The notes beneath the pieces were generated by a model. The model saw only the letters and a list, made by a program, of their open reading frames with translations. It had not been told where the DNA came from and did no database searches. Shown here in pieces: positions 57,707 through 58,563 of a stretch of DNA of 58,563 bases. This stretch comes from Nemertoderma westbladi (Eukaryota > Xenacoelomorpha > Nemertodermatida > Nemertodermatidae). Location of the stretch: contig JAUCBJ010004881.1 of NCBI GenBank assembly GCA_032718475.1, forward strand, positions 1 to 58,563, in the 5' to 3' direction. Position 1 is the first letter of the stretch; each line of letters begins with the position of its first letter. The position numbers and the translations under genes are program-made.

Positions 57707-58270
57707 CCTTCCTCAAAGAGGCATGATTGCATGCAATGTCCAGGTCTAGTTGCTTTTTATTTTACATACTTTAGTCCGAGAATACCTAACGGTAACGTTT
57801 TTTTACTTAATGTGCTTGACAATAAATATACAGTAATTAATACTGTAATAATAAATTTTTACTTTTTTAATAGCTCTTATCTTGAAAGGGACAAAGTGCA
57901 ATTTGATATGGTCGATCACGCTAAGTAAAATGCCAAAACTTATAGGGGCGGGGTGGGGGGGGGGGGGGGGGGGGGGGGTACACAATAACAATATAATTTG
58001 ACTTTTAGTGATCGTCGATTAAATTCGATATCTTGCTGTTATTAATTTGTGTGGAATTAATTTCGCACAGTCACCAAATCTCCAGGGCGACATATTTTCC
58101 AACTTTACATCGCAGTGCGACCATGTTTCTCAGTATGTCCCTCCCTACGCCATAGAGTTTACTATGTATTTCTAGTATATCCAGTATGTCACCGCGTCAT
58201 TATTAGGTTGTTCTAGAAAGTTTAAGGGCATAACTGCAAATAATTCCCTACAAATAAATAAAATTAGATT
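57707..58270. other. Region without a recognised gene; poly-G tract
   Basis: Mixed and AT-rich DNA. From about 57945 to 57978 there is a G-rich run ending in about 24 consecutive G. No gene is seen. Confidence 0.5.
57955..57978. repeat. Homopolymer G tract
   Basis: About 24 G in a row, preceded by GGGGCGGGGT. It could form G-quadruplexes and is prone to sequencing and replication slippage, so its exact length should not be trusted. Confidence 0.85.
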
Positions 58271-58375
58271 CGTCGTTGTTCATAATTAGCACATTAAAGC
58301 TTTTACGGCCCTCGATCTATTATTTCCCTCGCTCGTGCCGTAACGCTATAAATTGCTATTTTATGAACAATGACG
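58271..58375. repeat. Imperfect inverted repeat of about 38-bp arms (MITE-like hairpin)
   Basis: Left arm CGTCGTTGTTCATAATTAGC onward to TTTTACGGC; right arm GCCGTAACGC onward to TTATGAACAATGACG. The outer 15 bp and inner 7 bp pair almost perfectly and the middle is looser. The centre is about 28 bp. No target duplication was found. A small decayed MITE is possible. Confidence 0.55.
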
Positions 58376-58498
58376 TATATAGTTAATATTTCTCGAATTC
58401 TGCCGCGGTATAGGTGTTTGTAAAGCTGTTGTTGCCTCAGCTAACGAGACAGGGGGGGGGGGGGTGGGGTAGGGGTGGGGGAACTGGACGCAAGTCCA
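58376..58498. other. Spacer with a second G-rich run
   Basis: A G-rich stretch near 58453-58480 (runs of 5-12 G broken by T and A) lies within otherwise ordinary sequence. No gene. Confidence 0.5.
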
Positions 58499-58563
58499 TC
58501 TTGGCGAATTAATATCCCGCCCCAATGTTAAATTCTCAATTTAGGGAAAGGAGCAGGTTACAG
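58499..58563 (+). repeat. Dispersed repeat R, copy C (cut by the window edge)
   Basis: Matches 6766-6830 with few differences (CTTGGCGAATTAATATCCCG, AATTCTCAATTTAGG, AAAGGAGCAGGTTACAG). It must continue past the right edge. Upstream of the shared part, GAACTGGACGCAAGTCCATC is not in copy B. Confidence 0.8.

Overview
The window reads as repeat-dominated, AT-rich DNA from an animal genome. I see no intact host gene, rRNA, CRISPR array or bacterial-style operon. Relics of three non-LTR retrotransposon families (an endonuclease/RT type in two copies, a CR1/L2-like 3' end, and an RT-tail fragment), one Ty3/gypsy-like LTR element, tRNA-derived SINE-like heads and two non-autonomous inverted-repeat DNA elements together suggest a metazoan, probably a marine invertebrate. 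The sequence alone does not let me name a phylum. All coordinates were read by eye. Array edges are good to a few bases and copy numbers are array length divided by period.

Layout. 1-2069: 41-bp minisatellite, about 50 copies, running off the left edge. 2160-3372: a dispersed repeat (called R here) split by a 1,062-bp inverted-repeat element with a TATT target duplication. 4262-4356: SINE-like tRNA head. 4545-5040: three copies of a unit of about 147 bp. 5066-5938: 55-bp minisatellite, about 16 copies. 6768-6960: second copy of R. 7373-40571: a 33.2-kb satellite of a 57-bp unit, about 580 copies in one orientation, with nested higher-order repeats. 41366-41527: 17-bp minisatellite. 42000-42262: CR1/L2-like LINE 3' end. 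42591-44790: non-LTR retrotransposon relic, copy 1. 44825-45000: SINE. 45000-45758: 63-bp minisatellite. 45887-46140: RT-tail fragment on the minus strand. 46850-49507: foldback-type element with arms of about 1 kb around a broken zinc-ribbon gene. 49940-52900: non-LTR relic, copy 2, more complete, with an endonuclease. 52907-57706: degenerate Ty3/gypsy-like element on the minus strand. 57707-58563: poly-G tracts, a hairpin element and the start of a third copy of R.

How the parts fit. Nothing here forms a working pathway. The history is one of mobile elements landing in or beside each other, and of short units amplified by unequal exchange or conversion. The 57-bp and 63-bp units are multiples of three, so they give very long open frames, in the 57-bp case on both strands. 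This is best explained by period and homogenisation rather than by protein coding. The strongest candidates for something undescribed are the 57-bp megasatellite with its 3,099/3,897-bp superunits, the foldback element whose arms carry 22-bp tandem repeats and which encloses its own gene, and the 1,062-bp element that carries one short motif many times in both orientations.
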